Part shown: one piece after another, positions 47,801 through 55,522 of the stretch
Position numbering within the stretch: position 1 is the first letter of the stretch
Layout: each line of letters begins with the position of its first letter
Source of the DNA: Oxynema aestuarii AP17
Lineage (GTDB): Bacteria; Cyanobacteriota; Cyanobacteriia; Cyanobacteriales; Laspinemataceae
DNA length: 64,000 nucleotides
Assembly: GCF_012295525.1 (NCBI RefSeq)
Contig: NZ_CP051167.1
Coordinates: 2,790,001-2,854,000 of the forward strand
Direction of reading: 5' to 3'
Position numbers and translations under genes: made by a program
Notes under the pieces: generated by a model
The model's input: only the letters and a program-made list of their open reading frames with translations
What the model was told of the DNA's origin: nothing
Database searches by the model: none

Positions 47801-47912
47801 AGCCTAATAAAACGACTTCATCTCCAGCATCTAGGTGATTTTGGATGATTTCTAACTCGGTCTCGAAGTGAGGGGTGTTAATCGCATACAGGGCAACGAC
47901 TAAAATCTTCAT
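44898..47912 (-). CDS. Glycosyltransferase-like / TPR / double methyltransferase protein
   Basis: The 1004-residue protein has three parts. Residues 1-450 look like a capsule-polysaccharide (KpsS-like) or GT-B transferase (IVIFTSSEDEFAAIGELW, then ISFGSTVGIEAVYWGTPSIL). Residues about 490-570 are TPR-like helices (NDNERALMLFDRALSFD). Two class I methyltransferase domains follow: about 600-760, whose SAM loop reads EITEDNGGSTALLAAI and looks degenerate, and about 800-960 with a good loop (FIEIGSYAGASLFFIVRAL) and the acidic FIDGDHTYEGVKRDI. The last domain is of the Methyltransf_24/sugar O-methyltransferase kind. It precedes the GT4-GT41 gene by 38 bases; both are probably co-transcribed for surface glycan work. 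Confidence 0.8.
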   Translation of the reverse strand: MKILVVALYAINTPHFETELEIIQNHLDAGDEVVLLGCNAHLEACDVNMLHYISPCLQCIGRRQSGLKLLSQSVTVKPIDRLTPQNVAEIDRLPKAFASLDELKTFSVDNFDLGYAVLSSLISAVRDPKPDLKKYANLIAKLIKSSASIYRSLQNYLAINPVDRVYVYNGRYAPMRAVLRACQSMDIDCFTHEKSRTIHHYALFENTTIHDIDYIDRQILKAWEAAGNDRDRRQQIAEEFFLERARGISRTWIAFTKDQQDNLLPDNWDDRKTNIVIFTSSEDEFAAIGELWKNPLYPSQIEGLEKIVNSLKDREDIQVYIRIHPNLKNVKNEQTTRLDRLQLPNLTLIPAESPVSTYTLLKKASKVISFGSTVGIEAVYWGTPSILAGKCLYRNLGSTYNPTTHDELMQMLDRELPPKDKEGALMYGYYLNSYGIEFKHYQAQGIYEGLFKGVKIQPDLFDLIAEVGLETGSDVGLERNRKIMKSLPQNKQILEQAIAALNSNDNERALMLFDRALSFDSNALEINYGKAIALARSQKIQEAIVILEQLLVAFPEHFKARQLLAELQPNLSRSSLPKTGAIQDLEFRELRDRIDPYTHFSDRYLYSLFLQAKQICQKNIAGNFVEITEDNGGSTALLAAIVRRYSRQPRWLYSFVGNDGDRLQKTSELCTQLDLNSVIKLVRGNLNESVAKLQPILGLISLLHLADQSSHCSEENIDRLTDQIVNEGAIQISNSYWIQTFDRLGIHSSKYRVKEAEFSVICPQKWDLNTNLDPQLVREFEEDDPTRHGIESQMSLNERFQLYYAVRHLLPQTRSPLRFIEIGSYAGASLFFIVRALKRWVSQIQGFAIDPGGHSQLYRVLPNLKNDVTHLRLFSYQAAPKLKAIFDRDGHLPSLMFIDGDHTYEGVKRDIIDYFPLLAPGGVAIFHDYLPPLTPENREAILFHHEGNEPGIRQACQELMENTYGCQLLDLPLLYPTAPGSTAAHLPIIPGISSTLRAYRKPLN

Positions 47913-48151
47913 TTTTAATTCAAACGATTCTCAATTAGGTCGAATCACGATCGCGGCTGTTGGATGTATTTTATAACAAATTGGTAACCGATTGCTCTGA
48001 TGGGCTTTAATTAACAGCCATGAGATCGCCTCGACCCGGCGATGCACCGATCGCAAATAGCGATCGCCCTCTCGAAATTGTTTGAAGAAGAGCTACAAAA
48101 ACAATAAAAACCGGGAAAATCACGGTTTTTATTGCAAATTATTGAGTTAAT

Positions 48152-50413
48152 TCATAGCTGATTGACAGGAAGCGGTTTTACCGTCCGATCTCGATCGCAC
48201 AGAATGCGCGGTTTTAATAAAATTTTAAACAACAAAAAGAACGATTGCAATTCTCCGGGAGTTTCGCGATATTGCCATTGTCCGCAACGACAAAAGAGTA
48301 ATTCAACTAAGCGGCGGTGTTGCTCTAGATTAAGGCGATCGAAGTTCATTTTTATTTTATAGTATTCCCCGCGCTCTTCGATCGCTTCAATCTGTCCCGA
48401 TAAGGTTAATTTTTCTCCCAGTAATTCTAAAGTCAAGCGATCGCCGCGCAATGATAGAGGTGCTTTACACTCCACTTGCGCCCCGGTTTCCGATAAGGCG
48501 ATCGTTCTTCCCCAAAATTGCTCGGGATGGCGATCGCTTTTGTTGTCAGTTTCTGTCAGTAGAACTTGACGGCGTAAAGCCAACCAAGGATGAAGATCCC
48601 CGTTGGGAACGTCGATCGAGATGAATAGAGCAATCGCGATCGTAATGAAGTTATATAAACTCCAAATCCACGCTAAATTAATGCCTTCAAAAGCTGGAGT
48701 TTCGGCACTGCCTAAAGCTATGCTTAAATTCTTGACAAATGCAAACCCCATTCCGATCAGGATAAGCAGTAAAGGCCAAGCAATTTTCCAATTAAAATAA
48801 AAGCGATCGCGAGTCTTTCCTTTTGGGGTGACATTAAATTGTTTAGAAAACGGATTGAGCAGAACCTGCAAAACGGTAATCGTCAGAGGAATATAGGTGA
48901 CGATCGAGTAAAATTCCGATAAAATTGCCGATCGCGATCTGCGGTTCAACCAAGCAAAAGTAGAAATCGAAATCAAATAATAAGGCAGAAAAAAATAGGT
49001 AAATTCGGCTAAATTGACTTCGATCGGAACGATCCCCAAAAAGGTGTAACCTAAAGGCATTAACAACAGTGCCAGTCTGGCAATATTGCCAAACCAATAG
49101 ATTAATCCTTCTAAATGAGCCAGGCGTTGAACGAAGGTTAATCCGGGAATGGTCAGGGGGTTGGAATCAATAAAAAAGGCTTGTAAGGTACCGCGTACCC
49201 ATCGCAAACGTTGAGCAATATGGTCGCCGATATTTTCAGCCGCCAATCCGGCGCTCAATTTTTCATCTAAATAAATCACTCGATATCCTCGGGCGGCGAG
49301 GCGAATTCCTGTAAAGTAATCTTCGCTGAGTGAATCGGTGACAAAGTTGCCTACTTCGGCTAAAGCACTGCGGCGAACGACAAACGAAGTTCCCGCACAA
49401 ATGACGCTACCGACGCCATCGCGAATCGGCTGAATGTAGCGATAAAAAACTTCTTCTTCAGGGGTTAAAATATCTTCTAAACCGAGATTGCGGGCGATCG
49501 GATCGGGATTGTAAAAGGTTTGGGGAGTTTGAACGAGGGCGACATTACTATCTTGAAAGAAGCCGACGGTACGCTGTAAAAAGTTGCGCGTCGGGATAAA
49601 GTCGGCATCGAAAACAACGATTAATTCCCCCGTCGTATGAGCGATCGCGTGATTGAGATTGCCCGCTTTGGCGTACAGATTATGAGGACGGGTGACATAA
49701 CAACAGCCCAATTCTCGTGCGAGTCGGGCAATTTCCGGGCGTCGGGTATCGTCGAGCAGGTAAATATTTTTACGGTCGTAATCTAAGGCTTGAGCGCCGA
49801 TAATGGTGCGTCTGAGAATAAATTCCGGTTCGTTATAAGTGGGGATTAAAATATCGACGGATGGTGTATATTTTCGTTCGGTAACGGCGATCGCCCGTCG
49901 GTCGGCTTCGTGGCTGCGGTCTTGAATTCTGAGCGTTAAATAAACTTGAATTAAACGACTCGATACCAGTAATAATTCTAACCCGAATAACCCGAGGCTG
50001 AATATGCCATTAATAGGGGTGGATAAATTAAGAGTGGCCAACGATCGCCACAGTAAATAGCGCAAAGTTACGGCTAATAAAATGGCAACGACGATCGCCC
50101 GCGATCGGGTGCGCGGTAGACTAGAAAACTGAGTCACGAGGGACGCGATCGCCAATAAAATCAGGGAGGGCATCCACAAAAAGCGATCGCCGAATGAGGG
50201 AACTTGCAACCAGATGGGGGGATTTTCTTGAACTCGATCGAGGTGCACAAACAAAGTCTGAATCGGTTCAAATCCGCCGATCCAAGCTGCAGCGATCGCC
50301 CCAATGGCAAACCAAATCCCCAACGTGACTAGAGTCGTAACGTGGGGGAAACACCATTTACCGACGCAAGGGCGGCTTACTTTTTGTTCGTCACCGAGCT
50401 CTGAAAAACTCAT
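48152..50413 (-). CDS. Cellulose-synthase-like glycosyltransferase 2 with PilZ domain
   Basis: I choose ATG 50413 (TAGGGA eight bases upstream) over a GTG at 50485, giving 753 residues. Several membrane segments flank a processive GT2 domain with VDILIPTYNEP, DDTRRPEIA, the DxD-type FDADFIPTRNFL, the TDSLSEDYFTG acid and the QRLRW motif, i.e. the full D,D,D,QxxRW set of cellulose synthases. Residues about 650-730 form a PilZ-like domain, but the c-di-GMP motifs are degenerate: ALSETGAQV lacks the Asp of DxSxxG, and I see no RxxxR before it. The protein likely makes and exports a beta-linked glucan; direct c-di-GMP control is doubtful. Confidence 0.92.
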   Translation of the reverse strand: MSFSELGDEQKVSRPCVGKWCFPHVTTLVTLGIWFAIGAIAAAWIGGFEPIQTLFVHLDRVQENPPIWLQVPSFGDRFLWMPSLILLAIASLVTQFSSLPRTRSRAIVVAILLAVTLRYLLWRSLATLNLSTPINGIFSLGLFGLELLLVSSRLIQVYLTLRIQDRSHEADRRAIAVTERKYTPSVDILIPTYNEPEFILRRTIIGAQALDYDRKNIYLLDDTRRPEIARLARELGCCYVTRPHNLYAKAGNLNHAIAHTTGELIVVFDADFIPTRNFLQRTVGFFQDSNVALVQTPQTFYNPDPIARNLGLEDILTPEEEVFYRYIQPIRDGVGSVICAGTSFVVRRSALAEVGNFVTDSLSEDYFTGIRLAARGYRVIYLDEKLSAGLAAENIGDHIAQRLRWVRGTLQAFFIDSNPLTIPGLTFVQRLAHLEGLIYWFGNIARLALLLMPLGYTFLGIVPIEVNLAEFTYFFLPYYLISISTFAWLNRRSRSAILSEFYSIVTYIPLTITVLQVLLNPFSKQFNVTPKGKTRDRFYFNWKIAWPLLLILIGMGFAFVKNLSIALGSAETPAFEGINLAWIWSLYNFITIAIALFISIDVPNGDLHPWLALRRQVLLTETDNKSDRHPEQFWGRTIALSETGAQVECKAPLSLRGDRLTLELLGEKLTLSGQIEAIEERGEYYKIKMNFDRLNLEQHRRLVELLFCRCGQWQYRETPGELQSFFLLFKILLKPRILCDRDRTVKPLPVNQL

Positions 50414-50693
50414 ACTTGAATCCCTACAATTGTGCAAATTGTCGTCAGCCACGGCGATCGGTTCCCCAACGGTGGGGGGGCGCACCTGAACATTAGCCCG
50501 CGTGGCTTGTCTTCACGATCTTAGTAAAACTTTACAAACTAGGATAACTCCTCAAACCCAGCCACAGATTATTTTTTCCTGAGTGACTGCTTAGAGTTGG
50601 CGCACTGGGAATTCCCAGGAATTTCTCAGGAAACACTCATGGCGCTCTCGGTTACGACGCTTAGAGTGGGTACGATACGTTAGAGGAAATCCG

Positions 50694-51203
50694 ATGAAAC
50701 TTAACTATTTAACTGTTTTAGCCGTCGTCTCGATATTGAGCTGGGGAAGCGTCGCCAGCGTCACCGTCGGTTCGAGTGCACTGCGAGCCCAAACGACGAG
50801 TATAGCGCGGATGAATTCGTCGGCGATCGCCGGAACCTTCGTCTCGGCAGAACATCCCACCGAAGGAATGGCCCGCATCGTCATGGAAAACGGTAAATAC
50901 TATCTCGAACTCGACGAAAACTTTAAAACCGATCCCGGACCGGACTTATTCGTCATCTTACATCAGTCCGCACAACTACCGAATTCGGGAATCGAAGAAA
51001 GTGATTATATTAGCTTAGGTATGCTACGCAGTATCGAGGGCGCTCAACGCTACGAAATTCCCGCCGATGTAGACCTCGATCGCTTCAAAGCTGCCGCCAT
51101 TTGGTGTAAGGAGTTTAACGCCACTTTTGGTTATGCCAGCTTGAGGGAAAACGCTACCAGTGTCAATCCTTGCGCGGGACACAATCCTTGCGCGGGTAAA
51201 TAA
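50694..51203 (+). CDS. Exported DM13-domain protein
   Basis: The 169-residue protein has a signal peptide (MKLNYLTVLAVVSILSWGSV, cleavage near ALRAQ) and a DM13 domain: GTFVSAEHPTEGMARIV, GPDLFVILHQSA, GMLRSIEGAQRYEIPADVDL and FKAAAIWCKEFNATFGYASL with its conserved Cys. The tail repeats NPCAG. DM13 is proposed to be a cytochrome-like redox or electron-transfer domain. TTAGAGG lies eight bases before the ATG. Followed by a DUF4079 membrane protein, a pairing that may mark a small redox unit at the membrane. Confidence 0.9.
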   Translation: MKLNYLTVLAVVSILSWGSVASVTVGSSALRAQTTSIARMNSSAIAGTFVSAEHPTEGMARIVMENGKYYLELDENFKTDPGPDLFVILHQSAQLPNSGIEESDYISLGMLRSIEGAQRYEIPADVDLDRFKAAAIWCKEFNATFGYASLRENATSVNPCAGHNPCAGK

Positions 51204-51304
51204 TTCGCCTCCACCGGGGGACCGTCTCTCGCGTCCCCCGGGGCGATCGCCGGAAATTGCCATTACAATTGGCATCAAAAATCAAAATCGAATCGTCAAC
51301 GCTT

Positions 51305-52054
51305 ATGGAACTGGTAGATTATTTAGCTCTTTTACATCCATTTCTGGCGGTGGTCGTCGTCTTTCCGACGATCGGAATCGTGCTGAACATGGCGTGGCAG
51401 ACGCGATCGCGCCGTTTGCAAACCCAAGGGGGAAAAAGCAAAATTCCCGCCGTCGTCGGACGCGAACACGTCAAATACGGACAGATCCTCACCGGGACTG
51501 TGGTAGGAATTACCTTAATTGCTCTAGCCTATTCAATTTTTGTCAAAAATATTGTTAAAAACCAACTTTGGGTCAACGATCGGTTTCAAGTCGTTTTCAT
51601 GGTGATTTTATTGGCGGCAACGATCGCCAGTTTGGTATTTCTCTATCAAGCGCGATCCAAACTGTGGCGCGGCGTGTTTGCCAGCTTAACCGGGATGGGA
51701 TTGGTCGTTCTCGGCTGTCAAGAAGGGGTGTTTCGCCGGACCTACGAATGGCAGATTTCCCATTATTATTACGGGATCGCCGCCGCGTTGCTGATGGTAT
51801 TTTCCCTGGCGATCGTCAACGAAATCTATCAAGATCGATCGCAGCGCTGGCGTTTGATTCATACCCTGTTGAACTGTTTTGCGCTTTTATTATTTATCGG
51901 ACAAGGCTTTACCGGGGCGCGAGATTTGCTCGAAATTCCCCTCAGTTGGCAACAAGAACATCTGTATCGGTGCAATTGGGAACAAAAAATTTGTCCGAGT
52001 TCCGAAAGTTCGGCAGTTCCCCTCGAAAGCTTACAAAGCCGTCGTTTCCCTTAG
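51305..52054 (+). CDS. DUF4079 multi-pass membrane protein
   Basis: From ATG 51305 the protein has 249 residues. The start ELVDYLALLHPFLAVVVVFP and the following segment (AWQTRSRRLQ) match DUF4079, with several further membrane segments including one with HYYYGIAAALLMVFSLAIVN. Histidines in the membrane segments (LHPF, SHYYYG) are of the kind that bind haem in cytochrome b561-like folds. An upstream in-frame extension to 51257 is not needed. Function is unknown. Same strand as the DM13 gene, about 100 bases after it. Confidence 0.85.
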   Translation: MELVDYLALLHPFLAVVVVFPTIGIVLNMAWQTRSRRLQTQGGKSKIPAVVGREHVKYGQILTGTVVGITLIALAYSIFVKNIVKNQLWVNDRFQVVFMVILLAATIASLVFLYQARSKLWRGVFASLTGMGLVVLGCQEGVFRRTYEWQISHYYYGIAAALLMVFSLAIVNEIYQDRSQRWRLIHTLLNCFALLLFIGQGFTGARDLLEIPLSWQQEHLYRCNWEQKICPSSESSAVPLESLQSRRFP

Positions 52055-52463
52055 GGTCGGATGGGAGATCGAGGGGTGATGGCGATCGCCCCTACGGAGA
52101 GTTGAGATCTCGTACGCTGCGATATCCGCCCTTGGGAAAATCTAAAAACAAACATAGGCTTTCTGCAATCTTGAGTGCGGTAAGCTAGAATGCTTATTTG
52201 TAGCGAGCGGATGGCGATTTGAGATATTGCAACGGTACTGATTTCCCAAGCACTTCGATCGCAACTCACGCGAGGCTCGATATCAAAGATTGTAATGTCA
52301 CGCCGATTCAACCGACTGAATCAAATAATGAATTGGCATCGGTGAGTTGGTCGCGTCCGAGGGGGTGTGTTGGATTCGCCGATCGGTATCGGGCGCGCGA
52401 TCGTGCCTGCAACCCCAACCCGCCCCGATCGCATGAAGCTTAGAAAATACAAGGAGAAATTAT
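52055..52463. other. Intergenic region upstream of the FKBP gene
   Basis: The 409 bases hold AT-rich stretches around 52140-52200, the likely promoter area, and no supported gene. AAGGAG at 52450-52455 is a strong ribosome binding site for the next gene. Confidence 0.4.
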
Positions 52464-52889
52464 ATGGCTGCAGCCAAAACGGGTGATACGGTAAAGGTTC
52501 ACTATACCGGAAAACTGGAAGATGGAACGGTGTTTGATTCTTCCGTGGAACGCGAACCGCTACAGTTTACCCTCGGTGAAGGACAAGTGATTCCGGGGTT
52601 TGAAAAAGCAGCCCTCGGCATGAATCCGGGAGATAGTAAAACGGAAACCATTCCCCCGGAAGAAGCTTATGGAGAACACCGAGAGGAAATGGTCGTCCAA
52701 GTCGAACGCCAGCAAATCCCGGACAACTTCGCTAAAGTCGGTCAGCGATTGCAAATCCAACAACCCACCGGGCAGAAAATTCCCGTCGTCGTGACCGAGG
52801 TAGCCGATGCTACGGTGACCTTAGATGCCAATCATCCTTTAGCCGGAAAGAGTCTGACCTTTGACATTGAAATGGTAGAGATTGGATAA
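52464..52889 (+). CDS. FKBP-type peptidyl-prolyl cis-trans isomerase, SlyD-like
   Basis: This 141-residue cytoplasmic protein catalyses prolyl isomerisation and acts as a folding helper. The FKBP core is VKVHYTGKLEDGTVFDSS, followed by QFTLGEGQVIPGFEKAALGM. The insert-in-flap part (residues about 70-120, VVQVERQQIPDNF ... IPVVVTEV) is as in SlyD, which chaperones unfolded chains. The C-terminal His-rich metal tail of E. coli SlyD is missing; the protein ends LTFDIEMVEIG. Strong ribosome binding site AAGGAG. Confidence 0.95.
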   Translation: MAAAKTGDTVKVHYTGKLEDGTVFDSSVEREPLQFTLGEGQVIPGFEKAALGMNPGDSKTETIPPEEAYGEHREEMVVQVERQQIPDNFAKVGQRLQIQQPTGQKIPVVVTEVADATVTLDANHPLAGKSLTFDIEMVEIG

Positions 52890-52933
52890 CAAAAATCGAT
52901 CGAGCGTTAGGGTGCAATAGGCGCCCGACGCGC

Positions 52934-52970
52934 AAAAGGTTGCCGGGAGTTTTCGGCAGCCTTTTGTTTT
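52934..52970. terminator. Strong terminator between FKBP gene and cyclase gene
   Basis: AAAAGGTTGCCG pairs with CGGCAGCCTTTT (one G-T pair), followed by GTTTT. It serves the FKBP gene and, with AAAAGG on the other side, probably also the convergent cyclase gene. Confidence 0.8.
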
Positions 52971-52981
52971 GGATAGAAACA

Positions 52982-55522
52982 CTATGGGGAATCGGCGAGC
53001 CGATTTTCGAGCATGTCGAGCAGTTGTTGGGTTGGTTCGGAGACGATCCCGAGGCGTTTGAGGGCTTTGAGACGATCGCGCCTGCGCTCCGATGGGAGTG
53101 GTTCTCGCACGCGACCGTTGAGAAAATAGGTAATCATTTCCCCTTTCCCTTTAATCTCGATCGCCCCGCGTTTTTCGAGAATAAAATCATCTTTCAAGCG
53201 TTCGTAAGTATCCTGGGTGACTTGGATGCGACCGGGAAGGCCGTGAGATTCCATGCGACTCGCGGTATTGACCGTATCCCCCCACAGGTCGTAAATAAAT
53301 TTCTTCAGTCCGATCACCCCCGCGACCACCGGCCCGGTGTGGATGCCGATGCGAATGTTGAAATTCTGTTCGTTTTCGAGATTGAACTGTTCGAGTTCGG
53401 CTTGCATGTCTAACGCCATTTGGGCGATCGCCTCGGCATGATCCGGGCGGCGGTGGGGCAAGCCACCCACGACCATATAGGCATCGCCGACAGTTTTAAT
53501 TTTCTCCAAGCCACGTTCTTCGGTGAGGCGATCGAAGGCCGAAAAAATTTGGTTTAACAAGCGAACCAAATCGATCGGGGAGAGTTCGGCGGCAATGCGG
53601 GTAAAGCCGACGAGATCGGCGAATAAAACGCTGACGTCGGCATAATGTTCGGCGATCGTCGCCGCATCTCGTTTGAGGCGTTCGGCGATCGTTTGCGGCA
53701 AAATATTGAGCAACAAGCGCTCGGTTTTTTCTTGTTGGTGTTTGAGAGCTAATTCCGATTGCAAGCGATCGGTAATGTCGCGGAAAATACCGCGCACGGC
53801 AACGGTTTCGCCATCGACCCGCTTGCAATTGAGACTGCCTTCAATCGAAATTTTGCGGCCCGATTTGGTGATCAGTTCCGTTTTGATCCCTTCCAGGATA
53901 TTCCCCCGGAGGACGTGAGCGAAATGAGTCAGATAATCCCCTTTGCATTGGGGATGGACGATATCGAGCAGGCCGATCCGGGTCAAATCCTCCTCGGAGT
54001 AGCCTAACGTTTCCTTCCAAGCGCGATTGACATAGAGAAAGCGACCCCGGGGATCGATGCTGAGAATCAAATCGCTGGCATTTTCAAATAAATCCCGATA
54101 GCGTTCTTCACTTTCGCGCAAGGCAATTTCCGCGCGTTTGCGCTTGATGAACTGCCCGAACTGACTGGCCAATCCCTCGACAGTTTCCATTAAATCGGGG
54201 TCGGGGGTTTGGACTTCATCACTCCAAAAAGCGAGGACGCCGAGAATTTCCGAATGACAGGGGTCGGCGTCGGCGAGATCGCCGCTCTCGTCCGTATCGC
54301 CGACAATCGGAAAGGCAAAGGCGGCGCCCGATCCCTCGGCGAGGGCTTCCGGACGGGCAAACGCCGCTTCCGCCTCCTGACTCAGATCGAGGATCGCCCG
54401 CCCGCGTGCGTTTTCCCAGACCCAACCGGGTAACCCTTCGCCTTTACCCAGGTAGCGATCGCGCCGCCCTTCCACGGGAGGACTGTCCGGGGACGATCGC
54501 GCCCACGACACCACGCAACGGAGCCGTTCCGGGGGGGCGATCGCCCCTTGAGTCGAGTGGACGCTGCCCGGGTTTTCGACCCCCCGCTCGCGATCGTCCC
54601 CGGTCATCCAAATTTCGCCCACGTCCCAGCCGAAACTTTCGCCAATCGCCGGAAGCAGTCGCGGGGCCGCCTGTTGGAAGGAGACGGACTCGGATAAGAT
54701 CCGGGTAGTTGCCGCCTGGGCGAACTGGCGTTGCTGCACCCGTTTGCGTTCGGTGATGTCGCGACCGATATAGACAAATTCCCGGGCGTAATTGCCCTGC
54801 TCTTGTTCGAGCATAGAACAAGAAAAGCCGACGTAAATCTTTTTACCGCTTTTCGTTTTACCGACCACTTCGATCGCCTCCCTGGCGCCGTCCCCATTCC
54901 CGGACTCCTCAGTTTCGATCGCGGCGAGTAAAGCGCGATATTCCGGAACCAACGGGGCGATCGACTGGCCGATCAATTCCGTTTCGCTATATTCAAATAA
55001 CTCTTGAGTTTTGCGATTGATCGTTTTAATTTTTCCATTTTCATCGGTGACGATCAGCGCTTCTGCCATCGACGCGAGAATGCTATCAATATAAGATTTA
55101 GACTTAGAAAGGGCGTTAAATAATAAATTGGTTTCGTTGGTGGCTTGCACCAACTTTTGTTCTAGCCCCATCCGCTCGCTAACATCGTCGAGCAGGACCA
55201 CGAGCTGTTTTTCTTGGGTGACGCGATCGCGCTGGGGGAGAATATAAATATCAAAATAAATTGGACGATCCGGGTCGTTAAAGCGACCGATCGATTTCAA
55301 CTCGAAACTGTCGCGCGTTCCCGCCAAAACTTCATCGAGCATCGGTTCGATCCCGATCGATTCGGGAAAGGGCAGATCTAGAGGATTGCCGACGGCGATC
55401 GCCTCGGGAAAATCCGCAAACCGATAAGCTTTGGGGGAAGCACTGACAATTTCAAGTCCAGCATCTAAGGTCACGTATTCCATGCCGCGCGCGGCAAAGA
55501 AAGAATCTAAAAGATCGTTCAT
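52982..55522 (-). CDS. PAS-GAF adenylate cyclase
   Basis: The 846-residue soluble protein carries an N-terminal sensor module (1-130, a PAS-like fold shared with the upstream kinase), a PAS domain (about 135-260, ending [10 protein letters not shown]), a GAF domain (about 265-460), another PAS (about 470-590, FRDITDRLQ) and a class III nucleotidyl cyclase domain (about 620-805). The metal Asp residues are in FADLVGFTR and GDAYMVVGGLPH. Lys in EKIKTVGDAY and Asp in IYDLWGDTVNTASRME are the adenine-specific pair, so the product should be cAMP. Its start overlaps the kinase stop (ATGA), so the two are made together. Confidence 0.93.
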   Translation of the reverse strand: MNDLLDSFFAARGMEYVTLDAGLEIVSASPKAYRFADFPEAIAVGNPLDLPFPESIGIEPMLDEVLAGTRDSFELKSIGRFNDPDRPIYFDIYILPQRDRVTQEKQLVVLLDDVSERMGLEQKLVQATNETNLLFNALSKSKSYIDSILASMAEALIVTDENGKIKTINRKTQELFEYSETELIGQSIAPLVPEYRALLAAIETEESGNGDGAREAIEVVGKTKSGKKIYVGFSCSMLEQEQGNYAREFVYIGRDITERKRVQQRQFAQAATTRILSESVSFQQAAPRLLPAIGESFGWDVGEIWMTGDDRERGVENPGSVHSTQGAIAPPERLRCVVSWARSSPDSPPVEGRRDRYLGKGEGLPGWVWENARGRAILDLSQEAEAAFARPEALAEGSGAAFAFPIVGDTDESGDLADADPCHSEILGVLAFWSDEVQTPDPDLMETVEGLASQFGQFIKRKRAEIALRESEERYRDLFENASDLILSIDPRGRFLYVNRAWKETLGYSEEDLTRIGLLDIVHPQCKGDYLTHFAHVLRGNILEGIKTELITKSGRKISIEGSLNCKRVDGETVAVRGIFRDITDRLQSELALKHQQEKTERLLLNILPQTIAERLKRDAATIAEHYADVSVLFADLVGFTRIAAELSPIDLVRLLNQIFSAFDRLTEERGLEKIKTVGDAYMVVGGLPHRRPDHAEAIAQMALDMQAELEQFNLENEQNFNIRIGIHTGPVVAGVIGLKKFIYDLWGDTVNTASRMESHGLPGRIQVTQDTYERLKDDFILEKRGAIEIKGKGEMITYFLNGRVREPLPSERRRDRLKALKRLGIVSEPTQQLLDMLENRLADSP

